A DNA stretch of 64,000 nt from the NCBI GenBank assembly GCA_947631955.1, contig CANRNJ010000009.1, forward strand, positions 1 to 64,000. The letters are read 5' to 3'. Positions 53,378 to 61,344 of this stretch are shown piece after piece (position 1 is the first letter of the stretch; every line of letters starts with the position of its first letter). Made by a program: the position numbers and the translations under genes. The DNA comes from an uncultured Lachnospiraceae bacterium. GTDB taxonomy: Bacteria > Bacillota > Clostridia > Lachnospirales > Lachnospiraceae. The notes beneath the pieces were generated by a model, which worked only from the letters and a program-made list of their open reading frames with translations, had not been told where the DNA came from and ran no database searches.

Positions 53378-54789
53378 ATGACAAAAACAATTTCAAAACA
53401 TGGCGCATCTATTGCGATATGGGGCACGCTTGGAGTGTTTACGCTATTATATCTTTCTTTGATATTCAGTCATAATATCTGGACGGATGAAGCCTTTACC
53501 ATACAGCTTTTGGAAAACGACCTGCGCGGGATCATCGACGGGACAGCTGCAGATGTACATCCTCCTCTATACTATTTATATCTAAAGCTATTCGTTTTCC
53601 TGTTTGGCGATTCCCTGATCGCAATGAAGGTCGCCTCAGTTATTCCGCTTACCGGAATACTGGTGCTTGGCGCAACCAAAATCAGAAAACTTTTCGGCAG
53701 CATGACGGCTTTTCTCTTTCTGCTGTTTTTCACCTGTATTCCCTGCACCATGGAATTTTCCGTACAGCTGAGGATGTATTCATTAGCGGCGCTGTGTGTG
53801 ACAATATGCGGCGTATACGCTTATTGTTTCTTCATGGAGGGCGGCGTGCGGAACTGTCTGTTCATAGGGATCAGCGGTGTCCTTGCCGCTTATACGCACT
53901 ATTTTGCTTTTATGTCTGTCATTATGATCATGCTTCTCCTGATGGCCGCCGTCTTGATAGGGAACCGGAAAAGGCTGCCGGCATATTTGATCTTGGGGTT
54001 ATGCATGGTCGCTGCCTATCTGCCGTGGCTCCCATATTTTATCCATCAGATCATTTCCGTCAATCACGGATATTGGATACCCGAAATATCTCCCGAAAGT
54101 ATTTGGGAATGTTTTACATGGACCTTCGATTTGACGCCCCCCCCCGAACTGTTTTTCTGTTCTTGATCTTATTGAAAATTGCAAGCACCTATAACACGAT
54201 CGCTATCGCTAAAGAAAGAAATCCCAAGGAAATATATGCCTTAGCCTGTATGCTGGTTCCCACGCTGACAATGCTGGCCGGGGTGATCATCTCCATATAC
54301 ACTACTCCCATCTACCGTAATCAGTATATATTCCCGTCCCTGTCACTATTGGCATTATTCTTCGGCATCGCTCTCAGCCGCAGTAACAGATATCTTAAGA
54401 CAGCCTTCTGTATATTTTTGCTTCTGACAGGTCTTGCACAATACAAAGAAAGTCTGTATCAGGAGTATGGCAGCACACTACTGCCGCAGACGGAGCAGTT
54501 GTTAGAGGCAAGCGGTTCCTTTGACGACACAGTCTTATATAACTACGATATCTTTGGTTTTATATACAGAGCGCAGTTTAAGGAAAGATTCCCCGATATG
54601 AACTTCATAAGCATCTCAGAATTTGGCTTTTCACAGGATTTTGATTCCGTATGGTACTTTGATACATACGGACAGCCGGAAATCGATCCGTCCCTCTTGG
54701 ATGCTTACGGCCTTACCATGGAAATGGTGGGACATTTCGGAATAGAACACAATGAGTTTGACGTATATCTGATCTATCATTTAGATTGA
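53378..54789 (+). pseudogene. GT39-like membrane glycosyltransferase interrupted at a C9 tract
   Basis: The first frame (53378-54166) encodes 262 residues of an integral membrane glycosyltransferase with the GT-C hallmarks WTDEAFT and DVHPPLYYLYLKL, plus several helices. It stops soon after a run of nine C at 54137-54145. Immediately after the tract the adjacent frame continues with RTVFLFLILLKIAS, then more helices and a soluble end, to a stop at 54787-54789. Ten C would join both into a single protein of about 470 residues. RBS AAGAGG precedes the ATG. It may be a phase-variable gene in the OFF state, a fixed mutation or a sequencing error. Confidence 0.8.
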
Positions 54790-54894
54790 AATGGGGTGCC
54801 TGTAACTCAGCGCACCCCTTAAGAATCAATTATGCAGTTTACATGACCGCCCTGCTATACTTTCTTATACTCTCTCGATCCCCCTGTCTTGCGG

Positions 54895-56229
54895 TCAGAA
54901 TATCCTTCTGATCGAAAGGATCGAACGGTAAGTCGCGCTTGACACGATGATACCGGTCCTCGACGTCGATGCATGCACGATCTGTCCGTTTCCTATATAG
55001 AGTGCCACATGTCCGGAATAACAGATGATATCTCCCGGCTGCGCGTTTTCAATGCCGTTTACGGATGCGCCTACGCTTCTGTCCGCTGCGGAAGAATGGG
55101 GCAGGCTCACGCCGAAATTATTGTAGACGCTCATGACGAATCCCGAACAGTCCGCGCCGTTTGTCAGGCTTGTTCCGCCGTATACATACGGATTGCCCAC
55201 GAACTGCAATGCGAAGTTTGCGACATCCGCTCCGGTGCTTCCCGTAGGGCTTGCATAGGTCTTGCCGCCGTCCGTCTGGGCCGTCTGGCTCTCGGATGAA
55301 GAAGCTTCCGCCATCTTCTTATTGGCCGCTTCTCTTGCCGCCTGTCTTGCCGCCTCTTCTTTGGCAAGTCTGGCCTGCTCTTCCGCGATGGACTCCGCCT
55401 TGACAAATTCGGTCGAAAGGGTCACATAGTCGGTAGACACATAACCGTCGCCTTCCTCCATATTGATCTTGACCCAGCCGTCCAGTTCTTCCAGAACGAT
55501 CAGCTGATCGTCGATGGGAACCAGTCCGAGCACCGCCTCGTCCAGTCCGGGCTGTTCACGGACTTTAAGGGTCGTGGTGGTGACTGTAGCAATACGCGTG
55601 CCGACTTCTTTTGCATATTCCACGGCCGCATCCCCGGTCACGCAGAATTCTCCTTTGACATATCCCTCCACGGAACCGGAACTGATCTTATACCATCCGT
55701 CTTGTTCCTCTATAAAATTACCGACCGACTTGTCGTACAGTTTACCTACGATATTGCCTTCTTCGCTCGGCAGATCTCTGACATTCACATAATTGTTGAC
55801 CTTGGCGATGACCAGATTCTTAAAACTTTCTTCCTCTTCCGAAAGTCCGGTGTTTGCCGCTTTTTTCAGGTCTTCCGTGTATCCCTTGCTGACAACGATC
55901 GTGTCCACGATCTCTTTGGCAGGAGCTTCGCTCACTGTGTCTTCCGTGCTCGCCAGATCTGCGAAACTGCCGATCTGCGCGCTGCCCACCGCCATTTCAT
56001 CCGCTATATCCTCTCCGCTTGTGGAAGATTGTGCGGCGTCCTTCTGCGAGTCCTCCTGAAGCGAAGAAAGAGAAGTGGATTTATCTTCGCTCTGTAACGT
56101 AAAGTCAATGCCGGAAGACGGTAATACCGAACCGATATCCCCGCTGGCCTTCGCATCCAGACCCACGCCTGCAAATGCAACCGCCGCTGCCATTGTACAC
56201 GCCGCCATTCTTACAAATCGTTTCTTCAT
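54895..56229 (-). CDS. secreted SH3-NlpC/P60 cell wall hydrolase
   Basis: This is a 444-residue secreted protein. A signal peptide covers about residues 1-30 (CTMAAAVAFAGVGLDAKA). Two bacterial SH3 domains follow at about 140-205 and 215-275 (VNVRDLPSEEGNIVGKL and LKVREQPGLDEAVLGL). An Ala-rich coiled segment (about 280-310) leads to the NlpC/P60 domain, with catalytic Cys in GADCSGFVM, His in GDIICYSGHVALYIG and the third polar residue in IVHAS. It cleaves peptidoglycan stem peptides, probably in cell separation or turnover. Confidence 0.95.
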   Translation of the reverse strand: MKKRFVRMAACTMAAAVAFAGVGLDAKASGDIGSVLPSSGIDFTLQSEDKSTSLSSLQEDSQKDAAQSSTSGEDIADEMAVGSAQIGSFADLASTEDTVSEAPAKEIVDTIVVSKGYTEDLKKAANTGLSEEEESFKNLVIAKVNNYVNVRDLPSEEGNIVGKLYDKSVGNFIEEQDGWYKISSGSVEGYVKGEFCVTGDAAVEYAKEVGTRIATVTTTTLKVREQPGLDEAVLGLVPIDDQLIVLEELDGWVKINMEEGDGYVSTDYVTLSTEFVKAESIAEEQARLAKEEAARQAAREAANKKMAEASSSESQTAQTDGGKTYASPTGSTGADVANFALQFVGNPYVYGGTSLTNGADCSGFVMSVYNNFGVSLPHSSAADRSVGASVNGIENAQPGDIICYSGHVALYIGNGQIVHASTSRTGIIVSSATYRSILSIRRIF

Positions 56230-56397
56230 AAGTTACCTCATTTGTTACAAAATTGTTACATTACGGCTATAATATAACATTGAAAAAACGTTTTGTCAAC
56301 TACAGCATATACAACCAAAATGGCGCATTTACGCAACTTCTTGTGTCCACCGAAGGATTTCACAATTTTTTCATAATTGTAACAAATAAAAAATCGC

Positions 56398-57405
56398 TCA
56401 CTTCTTCGCCGCCAGATACCGTTCGGCTGAAGACACCGCGCAGGCTCCGTCGGCTGCCGCCGTAATGATCTGACGGACCGGTTTGGTCCTAAGATCTCCC
56501 GCTGCAAAAATGCCTTCTTTATCCGTGGCGCAGTCTTCTCCCGCCACGATATAACCCTGTTCATCGCACCGGACAATATCCCGGAACATTTCGGTATTCG
56601 GGTGCATCCCCACGGCAATGAACACGCCGTCCACCGCCAGATCCTCCGTCCGGCCCTCCGCACCCTGTGCGTCCGCCATCGTCGTTTCCGCATCCGCCGC
56701 AAGGAGCTCGGCGCCCGATGCAAGGAGTTCGGCGCCCGGCGCCGGTCCGGCCGCGCGCGCCAGTTTTATGCCCTGAACCTGTTCCGCTCCATAGATGCTC
56801 TGCACCGTCCGCTGCCACAGGATCTCTACATTCGCACAGGCTCTTAACTTCTCCTGAAGGCTCCCGGCCGCACGCAGGCTGTCACGCCTGTGGATCAGAT
56901 ACACTTTTCTGCACATCCTCGCCAGATAGACGGCGTCCTCCACCGCGGCGTCGCCTCCGCCGACTACCGCTGTGTCTTTTCCACGGAAAAAAGCCCCGTC
57001 GCAGGTGGCGCAGTAGGACACCCCTTTTCCTGTATACTCCTTCTCGCCCGGCACACCAAGCGGCGCATGTTCGGCACCGGCGGCCAGGATCAGCGTGCGC
57101 GCCCGGTATTCGTTCCCGTCGGCAGTTTCCACGATCTTGACCGCGCCCTCGTCGCGGACCGCTCTGACTAATGCCGTCCGGAACTCCGCGCCCGCGGCGT
57201 CCGCATGTTCTTTAAATTTCATTCCCAAGTCAAAACCGTTGATGCCGGGCAGCCCCAGATAATTGTCCACCTCATAGGTGTTGAGTATCTGGCCGCCGCA
57301 CATCGGCTTTGCTTCTATAACCAACAGATCCAGTCCGGCGCGCTTTCCGTAAACTGCGGCCGACAGCCCTGCGGGGCCGGATCCTATAATGATCATATCA
57401 TACAT
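56398..57405 (-). CDS. trxB: thioredoxin reductase-like flavoprotein
   Basis: This is an NADPH-dependent thioredoxin reductase of 335 residues. The FAD site is IIGSGPAGLSAA. The redox pair is Cys132-Ala-Thr-Cys135 in SYCATCDGAFF, and the NADPH site is VVGGGDAAVEDA. Near residues 218-254 there is an unusual low-complexity insertion (PGAELLAS and GAELLAAD repeats), encoded at 56644-56754, in a loop before VDGVFIAVG. The end region, AAGDLRTKPVRQIITAAADG, is normal. The insertion makes the protein about 25-30 residues longer than typical. Confidence 0.92.
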   Translation of the reverse strand: MYDMIIIGSGPAGLSAAVYGKRAGLDLLVIEAKPMCGGQILNTYEVDNYLGLPGINGFDLGMKFKEHADAAGAEFRTALVRAVRDEGAVKIVETADGNEYRARTLILAAGAEHAPLGVPGEKEYTGKGVSYCATCDGAFFRGKDTAVVGGGDAAVEDAVYLARMCRKVYLIHRRDSLRAAGSLQEKLRACANVEILWQRTVQSIYGAEQVQGIKLARAAGPAPGAELLASGAELLAADAETTMADAQGAEGRTEDLAVDGVFIAVGMHPNTEMFRDIVRCDEQGYIVAGEDCATDKEGIFAAGDLRTKPVRQIITAAADGACAVSSAERYLAAKK

Positions 57406-57486
57406 ACCTGTCGTTCCTCCTTTTTGTCTGCTGCGCAGCCGCCGTGCTGTCGTGCCGGGCAGCTTAAAACCCGCTCCGCAACCCTT

Positions 57487-57763
57487 CCATATCAGGTGAA
57501 ATCAAATGCTCGCTCTGCTCGCGCTTGATTTCCTGCTGATACAGTAAATAACTTCATGATTTCCTGCTGCCGCAGTAAATAACTCCATGATTTCCTGCTG
57601 CCGCAGTAAATAACTCCATGATTTCCTGCTGCCGCAGTAAATAACTCCATGATTTCCTGCTGCCGCAGCCGTCGTGCTGTCGCACTCTATGATTCTGTCG
57701 TTACCATATCAGGTGAAATCAAATGCTCGCTCTGCTCGCGCTTGATTTCCTGCTGATATGGTA
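57487..57763. repeat. repeat cluster: two 55-bp hairpin copies around a 31-bp tandem array
   Basis: A 55-bp sequence beginning CCATATCAGGTGAAATC occurs at 57487-57541 and 57704-57758, apparently identical. The second copy is extended to a hairpin with 12-bp perfect arms TTACCATATCAG at 57701-57763 and inner arms GAAATCAA/TTGATTTC. Between them a 31-bp unit (start ATGATTTCCTGCTG) repeats at 57556, 57587, 57618 and 57649, with a divergent unit at 57525. A GCAGCCGCCGTGCTGTCG block also occurs on both sides (57435 and, with one change, 57665). It fills most of the 446-bp trxB-SDR spacer. Confidence 0.9.
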
Positions 57764-57851
57764 ATATTATAACATCTGCGGCACAATTTAAAACCCGATA
57801 CGATGCGATGCGGTAAAAAACGGGAAGACGCCGCAGCATGGAGGTTGATTT

Positions 57852-58592
57852 ATGAACGTTTCGAACACTACCGGCAAAAAATACGCTATGGTCACCGGAG
57901 CCTCACGGGGCATCGGCTGCGCCATAGCCAAAAGACTGGCTCAGGAGGGCTACCATCTGTATCTGACCTGCCGAAACTCTTTTGAAGCATTGACCGAGTT
58001 GGCCGACAGCTTGACAGATAAATATGACGTAGATGTCATACCGTTTCGTGCAGACATGGGCTCCTATGAAGATACTGCGCGGATTTTCGCCCAGATAGAC
58101 CGTCTTGACGTACTTGTCAACAATGCCGGGATATCCTATGTAGGTCTTCTTCATGAAATGTCCGTTGAGGATTGGCAGGAAGTCATGCACACGAATCTGG
58201 ATTCCATGTTCTACACCTGCAAACATGCAGTCCCGCTGATGCTCCGGGAACACCGCGGCAGGATCATCAACATCTCGTCCGTCTGGGGCAGCGTAGGCGC
58301 TTCCATGGAAACGGCCTATTCCGCTTCCAAGGGAGGCGTCAACAGCTTTACAAAGGCTCTGGCAAAAGAACTGGCGCCCAGTAACATCCCGGTCAATGCG
58401 ATTGCCTGCGGTATCATAGATACGGACATGAACAGCTGCTTCTCCGCCGCAGAATTGGACGAAATCCGGGCGGAAATACCTGCTGACCGTATTGGTCAAC
58501 CAGAAGAAGCCGCACAGATGGTCGTTTCTCTTCTTCAGGCTCCCTTATATATGACCGGTCAGGTCATCACGATGGACGGCGGCTGGACATAG
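57852..58592 (+). CDS. SDR oxidoreductase, YmfI-like (EF-P 5-aminopentanone reductase candidate)
   Basis: This 246-residue short-chain dehydrogenase has the NAD(P) motif TGASRGIG, NNAGIS and the catalytic Ser/Tyr/Lys in ISSVWGSVGAS and YSASKGG. ISSVWG together with NAIACGIIDTDMN and GQVITMDGGW is the pattern I associate with YmfI, which completes the 5-aminopentanol modification of elongation factor P in Firmicutes; FabG-type ketoreductase is the alternative. GGAGGTTGATTT precedes the ATG. It stands alone behind the repeat cluster. Confidence 0.8.
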   Translation: MNVSNTTGKKYAMVTGASRGIGCAIAKRLAQEGYHLYLTCRNSFEALTELADSLTDKYDVDVIPFRADMGSYEDTARIFAQIDRLDVLVNNAGISYVGLLHEMSVEDWQEVMHTNLDSMFYTCKHAVPLMLREHRGRIINISSVWGSVGASMETAYSASKGGVNSFTKALAKELAPSNIPVNAIACGIIDTDMNSCFSAAELDEIRAEIPADRIGQPEEAAQMVVSLLQAPLYMTGQVITMDGGWT

Positions 58593-58663
58593 CATATGCC
58601 TGTCAGACGCTGCGGGGATCCGCTGCCGCCACAGCGCTGCCATGCCGCAGCCGCATAGACGTC

Positions 58664-59152
58664 CTACAGGCAGATGTCGCCCAGTTCGACTTCAACGACT
58701 TTCTGCAGCTGTGCAAGCGCGGTTTCCACCTGACAGCCGATCTTTCCTCCGCTGAACAGGATCGTGTCAAAGTCCGCCGCGGACTTGTCGATAACCGTCC
58801 GGAACGTTTTTTTCATTCCGATCGGTGAGCAGCCGCCGTGTACATAGCCTGTGAGCGGCAGAAGTTCCTTGGCTCTGAGCATTTCTATACTCTTCTCATG
58901 AACGGCTTTTGCCGCTTTCTTAAGATCCAGTTCCCGTTTCACCGGCACCATGAATACATAATGTTCTCCGCTGCCTGCCGTCGTCACCAGTGTCTTGAAC
59001 ACTTTATCGGGATCCTGTCCGAGCAGCGCCGCGGCTTCCACGCCGCTGACCGCTTCCGTGCATGCATAACTGTGTGCGGTATACTCCGCTTTCTTCTGAT
59101 CGAGCAGCCGCATCACATTCGTCTTTTCCGCCCGCTGTTTCTTATCGCTCAT
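58664..59152 (-). CDS. ybaK: YbaK/EbsC-type Cys-tRNA(Pro) deacylase
   Basis: This 162-residue aminoacyl-tRNA editing enzyme hydrolyses mischarged Cys-tRNA(Pro). The family segment HGGCSPIGMKKTF and the catalytic Lys in PVKRELDLKKAAKAV are present, along with FKTLVT near residue 55. GGAGAAGAT precedes the ATG. Its length is normal. It is convergent with the SDR gene. Confidence 0.92.
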   Translation of the reverse strand: MSDKKQRAEKTNVMRLLDQKKAEYTAHSYACTEAVSGVEAAALLGQDPDKVFKTLVTTAGSGEHYVFMVPVKRELDLKKAAKAVHEKSIEMLRAKELLPLTGYVHGGCSPIGMKKTFRTVIDKSAADFDTILFSGGKIGCQVETALAQLQKVVEVELGDICL

Positions 59153-59297
59153 ATCTTCTCCTCCAATAAAACGTTTTGCCCGTGGCAGCGCCGCTTTTTT
59201 CTGCTAACCGCATTATACAAAAGTCTGGCGCGGGACACAAGATTTTATGACCGCTTGCGCCAATTAAATGCAGGGATCATGATATTAGAAGGCTTCA

Positions 59298-59582
59298 ATG
59301 ATCTTAATCAATGACGGAAACGGGTGGGTACCGGCTGACGGATTTATATTGGATGATATTGACGTGGGTTATGATATCTACTGTACAGACTGGGATATGC
59401 TCGAAGAAGATGCCCAGTGCAATCATGCACATTTATCAAAGCTGTTCGATTCGGTAATCGTTTATTGCAAAGATAAGAATTCATTAAAAAGGCTGAATGA
59501 ACTTAAGCGAAAAGCGGCAGAAACCCTCGCATCAGACAGAGGCGACCTGTATTCTTCTTTTATGAATCTGCTGTCTTTATAA
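59298..59582 (+). CDS. 94-residue protein of unknown function
   Basis: This is a small acidic protein (segments GWVPADGFILDDIDVGYDIY and SDRGDLYSSFMNLLSL). I recognise no domain. AGAAGG lies five bases before the ATG. Five bases downstream begins the broken gene, so the two form a short operon. This stretch is more AT-rich than its neighbours, which suggests an acquired pair. Confidence 0.6.
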   Translation: MILINDGNGWVPADGFILDDIDVGYDIYCTDWDMLEEDAQCNHAHLSKLFDSVIVYCKDKNSLKRLNELKRKAAETLASDRGDLYSSFMNLLSL

Positions 59583-59586
59583 GATT

Positions 59587-59849
59587 ATGCTTTACGAGAT
59601 CACGGAAGGTATCGAAATAGGTGATTTTGAGATCATGGACAAATTTGATCCGCAGGATCTTGAAAATAATGTATGCGTTTTTGATAAAGCTCTGAACAGT
59701 TACCTTATGGTGTCAGTTACCTTATGGTGTATGAAAAAGCGGGGATGCGTCCAAGGCGTTACGGAAACGTGGAAGAATTTGAGAAAGATTATTGTGAAGC
59801 AATTCACAATAATATAAAGGTAATCAGGGATTACAAATCAGCAAATTAA
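59587..59849 (+). pseudogene. small gene frameshifted by a 17-bp tandem duplication
   Basis: The frame starts MLYEITEGIEIGDFEIMDKF. CAGTTACCTTATGGTGT at 59697-59713 is repeated exactly at 59714-59730, which shifts the frame and gives an unrelated tail ending at 59817. Removing one copy restores a continuous protein of about 81 residues (NSYLMVYEKAGMRPRRYG, then EEFEKDYCEAIHNNIKV) with stop TAA at 59847-59849. The restored tail has ordinary coding character. The family is unknown. Confidence 0.75.
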
Positions 59850-59859
59850 AGCCGGGAAG

Positions 59860-60047
59860 CGATGCCGCTCCGCTCCATCTCGGTCATCTCTTGCCTCTTC
59901 CCTTCGGATTATCTGCGGAACCCAAAAGATGAACCTCGATGCCGCTCCGCTCCATCTCGGTCATCTCTTGCCTCTTCCCTTCGGATTATCTGCGGAACCC
60001 AAAAGATGAACCTCGATGCCGCTCCGCTCCATCTCGGTCATCTCTTG
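59860..60047. repeat. 77-bp tandem repeat, about 2.4 copies
   Basis: Units begin with CGATGCCGCTCCGCTCC at 59860, 59937 and 60014, and appear identical within the first 34 bases, with the third copy cut short at 60047. It lies between the broken small gene and the rpsI terminator. Open frames across it are translations of the repeat and not genes. Confidence 0.9.
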
Positions 60048-60072
60048 GATTCCTATGGAATCTCGGATATAT

Positions 60073-60113
60073 AAAAAAGCACAACCGCAAGTAAACTTGC
60101 GCTGTGCTTTTTT
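60073..60113 (-). terminator. bidirectional terminator after rpsI
   Basis: AAAAAAGCACAGCGCAAG pairs with CTTGCGGTTGTGCTTTTTT around a four-base loop on the minus strand. T-runs are present in both directions. Confidence 0.9.
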
Positions 60114-60139
60114 CCATATCCTTGTTCCGCAGATGATCC

Positions 60140-60547
60140 TTATCTCTTTGAAAACTGCGGTGCACGACGTGCGGCTTTGAGGCCGTATTTTTTACGCTCT
60201 TTCATACGAGGATCTCTTGTCAGATATCCTGCCGCCTTCAGGGTCGGACGGTAATCCGCATCCGCCTGAAGCAGCGCTCTTGCAACGCCATGTCTGATCG
60301 CGCCCGCCTGACCGGTAAAGCCGCCGCCCTTCACGGTAACGATCGCATCGAATTTGTCCACCGTATCTGTAGCCACAAGCGGCTGACGGATAATGACTTT
60401 CAGTGTTTCTAATCCAAAATAATCATCAATCGTTCTCTTATTGATAGTGATATCACCTTTGCCCGGCACCAGATATACTCTGGCAATCGATTTTTTTCTT
60501 CTGCCGGTACCATAATATTTTGCTGCTGATTTAGCTGACTTAGCCAT
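60140..60547 (-). CDS. rpsI: 30S ribosomal protein S9
   Basis: This is S9, 135 residues, with the signature [19 protein letters not shown] near the start, [19 protein letters not shown] in the core and the conserved basic tail [17 protein letters not shown] that reaches the P-site tRNA. It lies 29 bp downstream of rplM. Confidence 0.98.
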   Translation of the reverse strand: MAKSAKSAAKYYGTGRRKKSIARVYLVPGKGDITINKRTIDDYFGLETLKVIIRQPLVATDTVDKFDAIVTVKGGGFTGQAGAIRHGVARALLQADADYRPTLKAAGYLTRDPRMKERKKYGLKAARRAPQFSKR

Positions 60548-60576
60548 TATTATTTTCTCCTTTCAGTCCTTGTGAA

Positions 60577-61005
60577 TTAAAATGTCAATACTTCCGGCTT
60601 CTGCGCCGCCTGCTGATGATTGGGGCCTGCGTATACATGAAGCTTCGTATACATTTGTCTTCCCAAAGGTCCTTTCGGGAGCATGCCTTTTACCGCGTGC
60701 TCGACAACCCTTTCAGGATGCTTCTTCATCATTTCCCTTAAGGTAGTTTCTTTCATGCCTCCAACATAATCGGAGTGATGATAGTAGATCTTCTGGTCTA
60801 ATTTTTTGCCGGTTACCTTAACCTTCTCGGCGTTCACGATAATCACATAATCACCCGTATCCACATGGGGAGTAAAAATCGGCTTATTCTTACCTCTCAA
60901 TACTTTTGCAACCTCGGATGCCAAACGGCCAAGCGTCATATCTGTCGCATCGACTACGTACCATTTTCTATCGATCGCAGCCGGACTTGCCATAAAAGTC
61001 TTCAT
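60577..61005 (-). CDS. rplM: 50S ribosomal protein L13
   Basis: This is L13, 142 residues, with [22 protein letters not shown] at the N-terminus and [18 protein letters not shown] as the family signature. GGAGGGAATATC precedes the ATG. It is co-transcribed with rpsI from a consensus promoter. Confidence 0.98.
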   Translation of the reverse strand: MKTFMASPAAIDRKWYVVDATDMTLGRLASEVAKVLRGKNKPIFTPHVDTGDYVIIVNAEKVKVTGKKLDQKIYYHHSDYVGGMKETTLREMMKKHPERVVEHAVKGMLPKGPLGRQMYTKLHVYAGPNHQQAAQKPEVLTF

Positions 61006-61344
61006 GATATTCCCTCCATAGTAACGATTCGTCTTTCGACTGTACTGCCATCTCCGAAAGGGATCCGCGCGGATGTCCGGGCCGCACCGGAAAGCTTTGG
61101 AAACAGCGTATCCTATTGCTTGTCATATTCAAAAAATGTCGCAGCCGGGGCTTTGGCCGGACACTTTTAAACACTGTCACAGTTACCTATTATATTATAC
61201 GCATCCGAGCGTGTCAACTTATTTTTTCTATTGTCCGGCACCTTTTGCACCGCTTGTTTCCTTTATCCGCTTTCGCTGCCGCCGCCCTTGCCGTACCGCC
61301 TGTTTCCTTTATCCGTTTTCTCTCCTTCGGAGCCGCCCTGCGGT
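61006..61344 (-). promoter_or_regulatory. rplM promoter and structured leader
   Basis: On the minus strand TTGACA (61212-61217) and TATAAT (61189-61194) are both consensus, spaced by 17 bp. The transcript has a leader of about 175 bases. It contains a GC-rich hairpin (TGTCCGGCC with GGCTGCGACA) followed by TTTTTT, at about 61130-61165, which could act as an attenuator or an L13-type autoregulatory leader. Upstream, an imperfect 46-bp-spaced duplication (ACCGCTTGTTTCC at 61249, ACCGCCTGTTTCC at 61295) lies after the beta-mannosidase gene. Confidence 0.65.

Noticed and set aside
57525..57668. CRISPR array
   Set aside because: The 31-bp units are direct neighbours without spacers, so this is a simple tandem repeat.
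59862..60074. Plus-strand 70-codon frame before rpsI
   Set aside because: It lies wholly in the 77-bp repeat and the terminator and changes frame between copies.
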